Shown: piece after piece, positions 7,997-16,122 of the stretch
How the letters are laid out: each line of letters opens with the position of its first letter
Numbering within the stretch: the stretch's first letter is position 1
DNA from: Deltaproteobacteria bacterium UBA2957
GTDB taxonomy: Bacteria > Myxococcota_A > UBA796
Direction of reading: 5' to 3'
Assembly (NCBI GenBank): GCA_002348535.1
Contig: DEBL01000007.1
Location: forward strand, 1 to 25,638
Length of the DNA stretch: 25,638 nt
Translations under genes and position numbers: made by a program
The notes under the pieces: generated by a model
The model's database searches: none
Seen by the model: only the letters and a program-made list of their open reading frames with translations
Told to the model about the DNA's origin: nothing

Positions 7997-8770
7997 ATGG
8001 AACGCGTTGCAAACCAAGGTCATGGAGCACCGGCTTGGCCAACCCTAATGGGTATTCAAGCCTTAATTTTGGGTGCGCTGCTCTGGATGTTTCTCGGTTC
8101 GTCTTCATCGAACGGTATTGAAATTTCTGACTTGGAGCATCGACTGCTTGCGCTCGATATCCCCCGCGCCTCTGCAGCCATTGAGCAGTCTCTCTCGGAG
8201 GCGGAAAACCCAACGGCGCTGCGTGACTCCGACGTCCTGCGCGTGACCAGCTTTTTGGCCCTTGCCGGTTCAGGAGCGGGTCTTTTGGTGGATGACATCC
8301 AGATCGAGGTGGTCCCGGAGGCTACGTCCGACCGTGGCGGTGTGGAGGTGGTGGAGGCCATCATCGATATCCGCGGGGACCTGTACGACCTGCCGATTTT
8401 TGTCGATGGCGCACACCGACAACGCGCAGTGGGTGCGCTGCAGTCTCTCGCCTTCGATGTTCAGCCGGGAGGCGAGGCTCAAGGGCGGGTGCGGTTCCGA
8501 TACTATCGTCCGGTGTTCGAAGATACAGACTGGATTGCCTCTTGGCTTGCGGCATCCACCGCTGGCGCATCGGCCGCTACGGGTGTGCTAATGGCAGCCA
8601 GTCGACTTCAGGCTTGGCGCACGTTCAACGCGTTTAGCGCCGAACGCAACCAGCATGCAATGGCGGCGCGAGCGAGGGCCGCCCGCGAGTTGCCCCCCAA
8701 TCTGGTTGACCTTCGCGCGCGCGGAGGACGGTTTGTTTGGGATGCGGATGCAGGAATAGCGATTCGCTAA
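7997..8770 (+). CDS. Single-TM protein, possibly PilO/GspM-like
   Basis: 257 residues from ATG 7997; a TTG at 7988 and an ATG at 8048 are other possible starts and no ribosome site decides. One N-terminal TM segment (about LMGIQALILGALLWMFL) is followed by a helical, mixed-charge part (ISDLEHRLLALDIPRASAAI) and an alpha/beta part with VEVVEAIIDIRGDLYDLPIFVDG...AVGALQSLAFDV...GRVRFRYYRP. That layout (inner-membrane anchor, helix, ferredoxin-like module with a G.Y..L..F-type turn) resembles PilO/GspM proteins of type IV pilus and type II secretion platforms, but no other pilus genes are adjacent and the match is weak. A C-terminal stretch of about 80 residues is Ala/Arg-rich and helical. It is convergent with the leucine dehydrogenase gene, 16 bases away. 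Function otherwise unknown. Confidence 0.6.
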   Translation: MERVANQGHGAPAWPTLMGIQALILGALLWMFLGSSSSNGIEISDLEHRLLALDIPRASAAIEQSLSEAENPTALRDSDVLRVTSFLALAGSGAGLLVDDIQIEVVPEATSDRGGVEVVEAIIDIRGDLYDLPIFVDGAHRQRAVGALQSLAFDVQPGGEAQGRVRFRYYRPVFEDTDWIASWLAASTAGASAATGVLMAASRLQAWRTFNAFSAERNQHAMAARARAARELPPNLVDLRARGGRFVWDADAGIAIR

Positions 8771-8774
8771 TCGC
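8759..8774. repeat. Short inverted repeat at the convergent gene ends
   Basis: GCGATT-CGCT-AATCGC forms a perfect six-base stem with a four-base loop over the stop codon of the 7997-8770 gene, just before the stop of the convergent leucine dehydrogenase gene. No T-run follows on either strand, so it is at best a weak bidirectional terminator. Confidence 0.3.
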
Positions 8775-8786
8775 AAATCCGTTGCC

Positions 8787-9851
8787 TTAGAGGTGGAAGC
8801 GCCTCAATCGGGCGACCTGGTCCATACGCTGTTCGGCAACCTTGTTGGAGGCCTCGGTTGTTGTGATGCCTTCGGCTTTGGCGACGTTGATTACGCGCTT
8901 GACGGTATCAAAAATCGAGGTTGCATCATTCATGGCCTTCTCTTCGGGGAACCCTTTGAGTTCTGCATAAACATGGATGAGTCCACCCGCATTGATGACG
9001 TAATCGGGGGCGTATGTAATGCCTGCCTCATCGAGCGCTGCACCGTCGACCTCTTCGTCATCAAGTTGGTTGTTGGCGCCCCCCGCAATGATGGGAGCGC
9101 GTATCTTGGGGATTGTACGGCGATTGAGGATGCCGCCAATGGCGCATGGCGCAAGTACATCGCAATCGGTTCCGTAATAGTCCTCTTCTTCAACAACAGC
9201 GCCGCCGAACTCATCCACAACCCGCTTCAGTTTCCGCTCAGATATGTCCGTAAACAGAAGCTTGGCTCCGTCATTGTGGGCGTAGCGAGCCAAGTGGTAC
9301 CCCACGTTGCCCACACCCTGAATCGCGATGGTTCGATCGCGGACTTCGGGGCTGCCGTACACGACTTCGAGGCATGCTCGGACGCCTTGATAAACGCCCC
9401 ACGCCGTAACGGGTGAAGGGTCGCCCAATCCACCTTGGTAGGAACCCGAACCCATGACCCATTCCGTCTCGCGACTGATGGCATTCATGTCTTCGACGGT
9501 TGTGTTCATGTCTTCGGCGGTGATGTATCGACCATTCAGACTTTCAACAAAGCGACCAAACGTACGGAACAACGCTTCCGATTTGATGGAGGGGTCTCCC
9601 ATGATGATGGCCTTGCCGCCGCCCAAGTCAAGACCCGCAACAGCGGCTTTGTAAGTCATTCCACGGCTCAGGCGAAGGACATCACGAAGGGCGTCGGACT
9701 CGCTTCCGTAGTTGTACAGTCGCAAACCGCCCAAGGCGGGTCCAAGTGTCGTGTCATGAATGGCGATGATTGCGCGCAAACCGACATCATCGTTGCGGCA
9801 GAACACCACCTGTTCGTGGCCAAGTACAGACATATCCGAAAAAGTTGCCAT
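8787..9851 (-). CDS. ldh: Leucine dehydrogenase (Leu/Phe/Val dehydrogenase family)
   Basis: 354 residues. NAD-dependent oxidative deamination of branched-chain L-amino acids to 2-oxoacids, reversible, cytoplasmic. The active-site region GGLRLYNYGSESDALRDV...MTYKAAVAGLDLGGGKAII carries Lys68 and catalytic Lys80 at the same positions as in the Bacillus enzymes. The Rossmann nucleotide motif GVGNVG is at 179-184. DYVINAGGLIHV near the C-terminus is also a family signature. The start is well supported by AGGAGGGG just upstream of the ATG. Leucine and valine specificity cannot be separated from sequence alone. In myxobacterial relatives this enzyme commonly feeds branched-chain fatty acid primers (established for the pathway, inferred here). 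It follows the NtrC-like regulator gene on the same strand after 127 bases, enough for its own promoter. Confidence 0.92.
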   Translation of the reverse strand: MATFSDMSVLGHEQVVFCRNDDVGLRAIIAIHDTTLGPALGGLRLYNYGSESDALRDVLRLSRGMTYKAAVAGLDLGGGKAIIMGDPSIKSEALFRTFGRFVESLNGRYITAEDMNTTVEDMNAISRETEWVMGSGSYQGGLGDPSPVTAWGVYQGVRACLEVVYGSPEVRDRTIAIQGVGNVGYHLARYAHNDGAKLLFTDISERKLKRVVDEFGGAVVEEEDYYGTDCDVLAPCAIGGILNRRTIPKIRAPIIAGGANNQLDDEEVDGAALDEAGITYAPDYVINAGGLIHVYAELKGFPEEKAMNDATSIFDTVKRVINVAKAEGITTTEASNKVAEQRMDQVARLRRFHL

Positions 9852-9978
9852 TACCCCTCCTGCCCAAAAGCTGTATCAAGGTGGGGGCTACAGGTCTCGC
9901 GGAACCCGTTCAGACAAGTCCCTGTTTTTATGATTATCCAATGCAGAACTTGGTTTACAGCCGAACAAAAAAGCTTCG

Positions 9979-11439
9979 CTAACCCTGCACTCGAATCTCC
10001 ATGGCATCGTCGACTTCGACGCCATATCGCTTCATGAGCTTTTTAAAGTTTGGGCGCAACATGCCGGACAATTCGGCCGCTTTTGTGATGTTGCCGGCGC
10101 CTTCTCGCAGTCGTTGTTGAAGGTACTGCACCGTGAAGGAACGAACGATGTTCTCCTTCGCCTCTTGGTAGCTGAGCCCGTCTCCGAAACGCGAAGGAAT
10201 CTGCCGCGCATCTTGCGCATCCTCGGACGATGGCAATGCAACCACGTTGCTGGGGCCGTCTTCGAAAAGGTCGGGCGTGAGGTCTTCGGTTTCGCACAGG
10301 ACCATCGCGCGTTGAATGGCATGTTCCAGCTCACGCACGTTGCTGCCCGACCAATCCATTGCCTGAAGCATGGAGAGCGTAGCCGGGTGAATACGCCGTA
10401 CGTTTTTCGAAAACTCGGTTCGGTACTTGTCGAGGAAATAGTGGGACAACAGCGGGATATCTTCTCGCCGCTCGCGAAGGGGCGGTACCCGTATCTCTAC
10501 CACTCGGAGGCGGTAGAATAGGTCTTCACGGAATGCTTTTTCCTTAATGGCTTGGCGCAGATCGCGATTGGTCGCAGCGAGGACTCGACAGTTGATTGAG
10601 ATTGGGCTTGTGCCCCCGATCCGCTGCACCTCTCGTTCTTGCAAAACCCGCAATAGTTTGGCCTGCATCGTCATTGGCATCTCGCCAATCTCATCGAGGA
10701 AAATCGTCCCCTCATTGGCGAGTTCAAACATGCCCTTTTTCCGCTGCGCTGCTTGGCTGTGGCCACCTTTTTCGTATCCGAATAGCTCGCTCTCGAGGAG
10801 CTCCGCTGGGATTGCTGCGCAGTTGATCGCCACCCAAGGCCCGTGTTTGCAGGAACTGGCTGAATGCACGGCTCGAGCGACACGTTCCTTTCCGCTCCCT
10901 GACTCACCCATAATCAAAACGGGAACCGGAGTGGGGGCGACCTGACGGATCAGGGCTCCAAGGTCGCGCATTGCCGGGCTGGTTCCGATCAATTGCTCAA
11001 TGGCTTCCCCGCTTCGGAGCTTGGAAAGTCGTATCTTCTCGGCCTTGAGTGTACGGACCTCGAGCGCTTTGTTGAGGACCTGAAAGAAGCGATGCCAATC
11101 GCTGATGGGTTTTTCGTAGTAATCGCATGCACCCGAACGCATCACATGAAACGCCGATTCGCTCGACCCCATCGCAGTCAGCGCCACAATTTCTGTGTTG
11201 GCAGAGGCTCCGTGGACAGCTTGGATGGCCTCCGTCCCCTCTGTTCCTTTCAGCGGACAGTCGATGAGCGCCACGTCGATTTCATGTTCAGCCGTCGCCT
11301 GAATCGCATCTTCGATGGTTCCGGCTTCGATAACGGTAAACCCCTGCCGTGACAGAAGACGCCCGAGGGACCGGCGAACGGCGACCTCGTCATCCACCAC
11401 CAACAAGATGGGTGCATCCGTAGTTTCAGCGTCGGCCAT
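9979..11439 (-). CDS. NtrC-type response regulator with aberrant GAFTGA loop
   Basis: 486 residues. The receiver domain (about 10-125) has the phospho-acceptor D60 in VALIDCPLKG, the switch Thr in VALTAMG and K110 in YEKPIS, so phosphorylation looks possible. The AAA+ domain (about 150-390) has an intact Walker A (GESGSGKE, 178-185), Walker B (GTIFLDEIGE) and arginine-finger region FREDLFYRLR. The Fis-type helix-turn-helix (about 440-475) contains GNITKAAELSGMLRPNFKKL. The sigma54-contacting loop, normally EKGAFTGA, reads EKGGHSQA (225-230, bases 10750-10767), while the flanking ELFGYEKG and RKKGMFELA are conserved, so this is not a frameshift. A GGAG box five bases before the ATG supports the start. 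No histidine kinase is adjacent. Confidence 0.92.
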   Translation of the reverse strand: MADAETTDAPILLVVDDEVAVRRSLGRLLSRQGFTVIEAGTIEDAIQATAEHEIDVALIDCPLKGTEGTEAIQAVHGASANTEIVALTAMGSSESAFHVMRSGACDYYEKPISDWHRFFQVLNKALEVRTLKAEKIRLSKLRSGEAIEQLIGTSPAMRDLGALIRQVAPTPVPVLIMGESGSGKERVARAVHSASSCKHGPWVAINCAAIPAELLESELFGYEKGGHSQAAQRKKGMFELANEGTIFLDEIGEMPMTMQAKLLRVLQEREVQRIGGTSPISINCRVLAATNRDLRQAIKEKAFREDLFYRLRVVEIRVPPLRERREDIPLLSHYFLDKYRTEFSKNVRRIHPATLSMLQAMDWSGSNVRELEHAIQRAMVLCETEDLTPDLFEDGPSNVVALPSSEDAQDARQIPSRFGDGLSYQEAKENIVRSFTVQYLQQRLREGAGNITKAAELSGMLRPNFKKLMKRYGVEVDDAMEIRVQG

Positions 11440-11546
11440 GGTGCTCCAAGCGGGGACTGTCTCGTATTACAAACGGACGGGGAGGGGGCGGATATTAGAA
11501 TCATCGCATGGATAGCGAAAACCATCTATGGACGCGTCAATAATTT

Positions 11547-12461
11547 TCATGCGCTGCTATCGGATCCGGTAGGGGAGTCAATGGGCTTCAGACGCGGGAA
11601 GCCTGGCCGCCGCAGATAGGTAGCGAAGAATCCATCGCAGGCCTTGTCGACCTCACAGTGGCGGCATCCATCTGATTTGTGGAAGCGAACCACATCGGGA
11701 AAAAACATCAGGGCGTCTTGCCCTTGGTGATCTGCATCCACGTAGTAGCGGTTTTGCGTCTTGGCGAGTCGGTGGCCTTCGGAACCGAGGTGGCATGCCG
11801 GGAGGCCTTTGATCTGGATTCGAATTCCGGCGCGATCAAGGTCCGGGAGGACCGTGCGAAGCGCAGTCATCACTCGCGGTGGGCTGGGGGCGCTGGTGGA
11901 CTCATTGCCGGTGATTGGGAAAGGATACGTGAAGGTAAGCGATTCGGGTTTTGCCTTGGCCAAGGCACGCGCCATTGGGTGGAGCAGCGGAAGAGCATTT
12001 GAGGTCAGGACGGTGTTGGCCGATACCTTGATGCCCGCGGCTTTGACATTTCGCATTGTTCGCGCAAGTGCAGTGAGTTGGCCCGACTCCGGCTGAACAG
12101 GAACAACGATCCGGTCTGCACGTCCCGTGAAGCGGAGTGGGTCGATCGCGAGGATGTCTTCGCCCCCGGCGTGCAAGACGACGGTGCCGATACCGAGCGA
12201 ACGACTGAGGTCGATGGCGTTGGGCACATCACTGCGCGTTGTCACACCCACGCCCGATAGGACGAGGCCAATGCAGGGTGTTGAACGGGTCCCTCGGAGT
12301 TCCTCGGTGAAGTAACGGATGTTCCGTACCAATTCGTCGGCGGACATGCTGCGGGTTGGAGTGGGTGCGCCCGCACGGATTCGGCCGGGGTAACTGCGCT
12401 GAACGCGGATTTGCACCCAGGTCGGAGTGGAAACGGCACCAGCGGGAGTCCAACGAAGCAT
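11547..12461 (-). CDS. Radical-SAM-like protein lacking the CxxxCxxC motif, with SPASM-like C-terminal cysteines
   Basis: 304 residues from ATG 12461; a GTG at 12509 would add 16. The fold pattern is that of radical SAM / SPASM enzymes: SADELVRNIRYFTEEL, IGLVLSGVGVTT, TVVLHAG, then ALARTMRNVKAAGIKVSANTV and LTFTYPFPITGN match the successive strands and helices of the barrel. Where CxxxCxxC should precede PTPTRSMSADEL, the sequence reads RVQRSYPGRIRAGAPTP with no cysteine at all; other frames do not restore it. The C-terminus keeps a SPASM-type set of cysteines: C223 in LPACHLG and C266, C269, C275 in GCRHCEVDKACDGFF. It may therefore bind an auxiliary Fe-S cluster but not the SAM-cleaving one. 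Substrate unknown. It starts 78 bases after the PP2C gene ends, same strand. Confidence 0.7.
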   Translation of the reverse strand: MLRWTPAGAVSTPTWVQIRVQRSYPGRIRAGAPTPTRSMSADELVRNIRYFTEELRGTRSTPCIGLVLSGVGVTTRSDVPNAIDLSRSLGIGTVVLHAGGEDILAIDPLRFTGRADRIVVPVQPESGQLTALARTMRNVKAAGIKVSANTVLTSNALPLLHPMARALAKAKPESLTFTYPFPITGNESTSAPSPPRVMTALRTVLPDLDRAGIRIQIKGLPACHLGSEGHRLAKTQNRYYVDADHQGQDALMFFPDVVRFHKSDGCRHCEVDKACDGFFATYLRRPGFPRLKPIDSPTGSDSSA

Positions 12462-12539
12462 CGCTGTTGTGTAACACCTAGTGCTTTGGGTGGTGTTCCG
12501 AGGGGGCACACAGTCGGACTGGTGGGGGGCGAGCCGCCC

Positions 12540-13727
12540 TCACGCTCGGCTTGTATCGCGGAGTCTGTGAGCGAGACTTGTGGCAAGAGACAACAGTACT
12601 CGGTTGCCGAGTCCCGGTTCTCGCTGGCACAACTCCATCAGAGCATCTCGACGAATGGTCATCATGCTGCCCCGTTCGCGACTCGTCACGGTCGCTGAGC
12701 GTGGCTGTTCATCAAGGAGAGCGATTTCTCCAAAATGCTCGCCCGCTCCAAGAATTGCAAGTGTTCGGCTGCCGCGGGTGACCTCGACGGTTCCCTGAAC
12801 CATGATGCACATCGAGCTTCCGATCTCGTCTTGCCGGGCGAGGACCTCACCGGGCTCGATGGGGTGAACCTCGCAGATTCGCGCGACACGCAGCCGCGCG
12901 TTGAACGGCAAGTCCTTGAACAAGAACAAGTCCTCCATGACCTGTGCGCGCGCCCGGGCGGCTTCGGCCTTTGGCGTCGCCTCTGGCTCGATGACCATGA
13001 CGGTGACATTGTCGGGTGCACCTGCGGTCAGAGACGCTTCAAGAAGGGTCGCTGCTGCGGTGTTGACATCGTCGCGACAACCGATGGACTCGATTGATTT
13101 TGAAGACACGGGATCCGACAGCCCATCGGAACACAAAACAATCCGATCGCCCGGCAAAATGTCGATCGACATCACGTCGGTTTGAACCGTAGGATACAGA
13201 CCAACAGCCCGCGTAATCACGTTCCTGTATTGACTGCGCTTGGCTTCGGCATAGGTCATTTGACCGGAACGAACCAGCTCGTTGACCATGGAGTGATCCT
13301 CGGTCAGTTGCTGGATCAAGCCATCGCGAATCAGGTAGGCTCGCGAGTCCCCCACGTGAGCGAGGAAGGCGGTACCCTTACGAACTGCCATCATGACCAT
13401 CGTCGTGGTCATTCCGCGTTTTCCACGTTTTTCAGCCGCTTCGTAAACAGTGCGAGAGGCGGATTGGCAGAGTTTCTCTAATGCGGCGAGCACTTCATTT
13501 CGGTGATTCCAGTCGCTATCTCTCTCGTATGCGTTGAGGAGTGATGTCAACATCGGAGTGGCTCGTTCAACGGTATCGACCGTCAGAGACGATGCGACTT
13601 CACCCGCTGCCCGGCCGCCGACCCCATCTGCGACGACGAAAATGCCTTGGTCGCCATCGGCAAACATGGCATCCTCGTTGTGCGGACGAACCCTGCCTGG
13701 GTGGGTGAGGGCGTGAAAACGAATCAC
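12540..13727 (-). CDS. PP2C-type Ser/Thr phosphatase fused to a cyclic-nucleotide-binding domain
   Basis: 395 residues from a GTG at 13727, preceded by GGAG at seven-base spacing. Residues about 1-245 are a PPM/PP2C phosphatase: RPHNED and VVADGVGG (metal aspartates D19, D34), the Thr-rich GMTTTMVMMAV, AHVGDSRAYLI, CSDGLSD and APDNVTVMVIE. A short Ala-rich linker leads to a CRP-type cyclic-nucleotide-binding domain (about 270-395). Its phosphate-binding cassette FGEIALLDEQPRSATV (332-347) keeps the Glu and Arg that contact cAMP/cGMP, so ligand binding is plausible. Probably a cytoplasmic phosphatase opposing Hanks-type kinases, with activity or location gated by a cyclic nucleotide; the domains are seen, the gating is inferred. 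It is 26 bases downstream of the CoaC-like gene. Confidence 0.93.
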   Translation of the reverse strand: MIRFHALTHPGRVRPHNEDAMFADGDQGIFVVADGVGGRAAGEVASSLTVDTVERATPMLTSLLNAYERDSDWNHRNEVLAALEKLCQSASRTVYEAAEKRGKRGMTTTMVMMAVRKGTAFLAHVGDSRAYLIRDGLIQQLTEDHSMVNELVRSGQMTYAEAKRSQYRNVITRAVGLYPTVQTDVMSIDILPGDRIVLCSDGLSDPVSSKSIESIGCRDDVNTAAATLLEASLTAGAPDNVTVMVIEPEATPKAEAARARAQVMEDLFLFKDLPFNARLRVARICEVHPIEPGEVLARQDEIGSSMCIMVQGTVEVTRGSRTLAILGAGEHFGEIALLDEQPRSATVTSRERGSMMTIRRDALMELCQREPGLGNRVLLSLATSLAHRLRDTSRA

Positions 13728-13753
13728 AGTGAACTCCGTTGATTGAGGAAGGG

Positions 13754-14284
13754 TTACGAGGGGCTGAGTGCCTCGATTGCGGTGAGCAGGTCGGGGACTT
13801 CTTGCAGGCCACCGACACCCGTGTCGCCGCAGGCAAGTCGCTTGCTGATTGGCTCGGCAAACTGATAGCGGTTGAGCTCAGCCAGCCAGCGCCGGTTGCG
13901 CTGCGTGACCGGATGGGCCCACATCTCGGTGTTCATTGCGGGCGCCAACAACACGGGTGTGACGGACGGAATCGCCATGAACACCGTTGTCAGCGCGTCA
14001 TCGGCCAGTCCGAGCGCCAACTTCGCCATGGTGTTGGCCGTGAGTGGTGCGATGACCGCCACATCGGGCCACTTGGCCCATTCGATGTGCGCCATCGGGT
14101 CGGTGAATGACGAGGTCATTACAGGCTGACCCGTGAGCCCACCAAAGGTGGCCGGCCCGATGAACCGTGTAGCATTCTCAGTCATGATGACCCGGACGAT
14201 GTGGTCCCGTTTGACCAACGCACCGCACAAATCTGCGGCCTTATAGGCGGCAATGCCACCCGTGATTCCCAGCACTATCTTCAT
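13754..14284 (-). CDS. coaC: Phosphopantothenoylcysteine decarboxylase-type flavoprotein (CoaC domain only)
   Basis: 176 residues from ATG 14284, which overlaps the upstream stop as ATGA and has AGGA about seven bases before it; a TTG at 14302 is less likely. HFCD flavoprotein: N-terminal KIVLGITGGIAAYKA, catalytic-type H66 in AHIEWAKW, PAMNTEMW (115-122) and the substrate-clamp motif ACGDTGVGGL (151-160). The PxMNxxMW motif marks the coenzyme A pathway decarboxylase rather than UbiX. Most bacteria have a CoaBC fusion of about 400 residues; here the protein ends after the decarboxylase domain, with no CoaB domain downstream. The clamp has GG where the usual motif has GR. It could also be a related decarboxylase of the same fold acting on another substrate. 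Confidence 0.82.
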   Translation of the reverse strand: MKIVLGITGGIAAYKAADLCGALVKRDHIVRVIMTENATRFIGPATFGGLTGQPVMTSSFTDPMAHIEWAKWPDVAVIAPLTANTMAKLALGLADDALTTVFMAIPSVTPVLLAPAMNTEMWAHPVTQRNRRWLAELNRYQFAEPISKRLACGDTGVGGLQEVPDLLTAIEALSPS

Positions 14285-16122
14285 TGGAGTTCCTGTATCC
14301 AAGGGCCGTCACCGTCGACCGCAGTGTACAAGAAGGTCTGGTAGAGGGCAGCCGCTTCTTCTCGATTGAAGACGACGAAGTGGTTTTCATCGGCATATTG
14401 AGCAAGGCCGCTGGTTACATCTTCGCCGGTCCATGACGGCTGGTTGCGGCGCGTGGGCGGCGCATCGGTTCCTCCGCCTATCAGTCGGTGAGCGATGGGA
14501 ACGCGAGCTGCGGGGGCGATCAGTGGAAGCCGCCCCGCTGCCGCGAGCGCCTCCGCCGCCTGGGGAGGCGTCTGAAGATCTTCGAGTCCCTCTGTCATCA
14601 ACACAGACACCGGCGATGTGTCCCAGAACGGCTCTCGGTCGCTCCAGTAGGGGGCGTAGTTTATGGGGTCAGTCACCTCGGCGAGCGTCTGTACGGCTGC
14701 GATGACGGGGTGCGAGGTGACCAACTCGTCATCGGCACCGAAGTTCAGCGTTGATTGCAGGATGCCTTGAATGTCGAAGTCCCCTGCGTCGCGGCTCACA
14801 ACGGAAATCGATAATCCACCGCCAGCGCCCGACAGGAATACGCCTTGAACACGCCCGTCAAAGAAAGGTGCAGCCATAGCGCCCACCAAGCCTCCATGGG
14901 AATGGCCCATGTAAGCCAACCGGTTTGGGTCGTTCTGCGCCACCGTTCCATCAGGAAGGGCAAAAGTATGAACAGTCGAGCTAAGTATTTCTGCCAAATA
15001 CAGTTGGTCGAGCGCCGCTTGGCGGAAGCACGACCGCGCGCTTTCGGGATTGAGGTAGTTAAACGAAACCAGCGCCGGGTCTATGCCGGTGCCGCGGTCG
15101 CCGTGCAGCGGCAGGCTAATGCCAAAACCAGCCATTCCTGCTTCCGCCAGCACGTGTGCGGGCTTGATGCTCGATGAACGGGACGCAAACCCACGGCTCG
15201 AACCGCCCGTGCCGTGTGCATAGATGGCCATCGGCCATCCGTCTCGGGGCATGACCTCTTCCGTGGGGATCGAGAGCGTAAACGAAACGCGCTCCCATCC
15301 CGAGATGATGGGCATTCCCAAAGCGTCGTACTGAAATCCACCGCCTGAACTAAAGTATGGCTTGGTGCCGTGTTGCCACATGGGAACCCACATGGTGCCT
15401 TCATAGGACTCGAATGAAGCCATCATGTTGTAGACTTGAAGCGGCTGATCGAGGGTCTGTGGGCTTAAATCCTCGGTGATCCGTGCAGCGAATCTGGCCA
15501 TTTCCCCAACCGGATCTTGGGTGGTGAACTCGAAGCTGAACGCAACATCTTCGGGGTTGACCCGACGCTGTACGAGCGTCTCATTGAGCGCGTTCGACAG
15601 AACATTACCGTCGACTGGCTGAAACAGGTCGGTTTTCAGAACGACGGCGTAGGTCGTTCTTGGGCGCAAGGGAAATCCCCACACGGGTTGCATCGACAAC
15701 AGATTTTCGCGGTACCAATCTGTGCCTTCATGCTGAAAACGGAACGACACGGGAACCAACTGGCCACGCTCCGGGCTGTTTCGGTCGACATCGATGAGCA
15801 GAATTGGGCTGTCAATCGTGGTCGTTTCGGTTGCGGAGGGCAGGCGGCTCGGCCTCCGGTCGAGCGGTATGTATATGGGTGCGTTGGTTCCGAATCCATC
15901 CAGCGACTCAATTTGGTCAAGGTACTGGCGAATCAGGTCTTTGCTGTCGGCCTGCGGAAACCCGGCCATGTCGGGGCGACCGCCGTTCGTGCGGGCATCG
16001 TCTGGCCACGCTTTGTCGAAGAAGTGGTCGCCGGCTGTCGATATGCGCGGTCGTTCGGATCCGTCGGTGCAGGCCGTCACAACCAGAGCGCCGACAACAA
16101 ATTTAGGAACAAACCATCGCAT
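14281..16122 (-). CDS. Secreted lipoprotein with alpha/beta-hydrolase (esterase/lipase-like) domain
   Basis: 613 residues. MRWFVPKFVVGALVVTAC is a lipoprotein signal peptide with lipobox VTAC (Cys18), so the protein is probably anchored in the outer membrane. Residues about 60-205 form a beta-rich N-terminal part with PLRPRTTYAVVL, resembling the Ig-like modules that precede hydrolases in delta-type bacteria. The hydrolase part (about 275-600) has an oxyanion-type YAHGTGGSS (301-309), the nucleophile elbow GHSHGG with S408, a candidate acid D515 in MTEGLEDLQTPP, and a candidate histidine H581 in DENHFVVF. Substrate unknown; an esterase or lipase is likely. It is the first gene of a run continuing into the coaC-like gene by a 4-base ATGA overlap, and its start lies 329 bases from the divergent Hsp70 gene. 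Confidence 0.85.
   Translation of the reverse strand: MRWFVPKFVVGALVVTACTDGSERPRISTAGDHFFDKAWPDDARTNGGRPDMAGFPQADSKDLIRQYLDQIESLDGFGTNAPIYIPLDRRPSRLPSATETTTIDSPILLIDVDRNSPERGQLVPVSFRFQHEGTDWYRENLLSMQPVWGFPLRPRTTYAVVLKTDLFQPVDGNVLSNALNETLVQRRVNPEDVAFSFEFTTQDPVGEMARFAARITEDLSPQTLDQPLQVYNMMASFESYEGTMWVPMWQHGTKPYFSSGGGFQYDALGMPIISGWERVSFTLSIPTEEVMPRDGWPMAIYAHGTGGSSRGFASRSSSIKPAHVLAEAGMAGFGISLPLHGDRGTGIDPALVSFNYLNPESARSCFRQAALDQLYLAEILSSTVHTFALPDGTVAQNDPNRLAYMGHSHGGLVGAMAAPFFDGRVQGVFLSGAGGGLSISVVSRDAGDFDIQGILQSTLNFGADDELVTSHPVIAAVQTLAEVTDPINYAPYWSDREPFWDTSPVSVLMTEGLEDLQTPPQAAEALAAAGRLPLIAPAARVPIAHRLIGGGTDAPPTRRNQPSWTGEDVTSGLAQYADENHFVVFNREEAAALYQTFLYTAVDGDGPWIQELQ

Noticed and set aside
9966..9980. 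AGC-GAA-GC followed by a T-run after the regulator gene (minus strand) as a terminator
   Set aside because: The stem has only three base pairs, too weak to support a call.
11494..11499. TCTAAT (minus strand) as a -10 element for the NtrC-type regulator gene
   Set aside because: No acceptable -35 lies at 16-18 bases, so I did not call a promoter.
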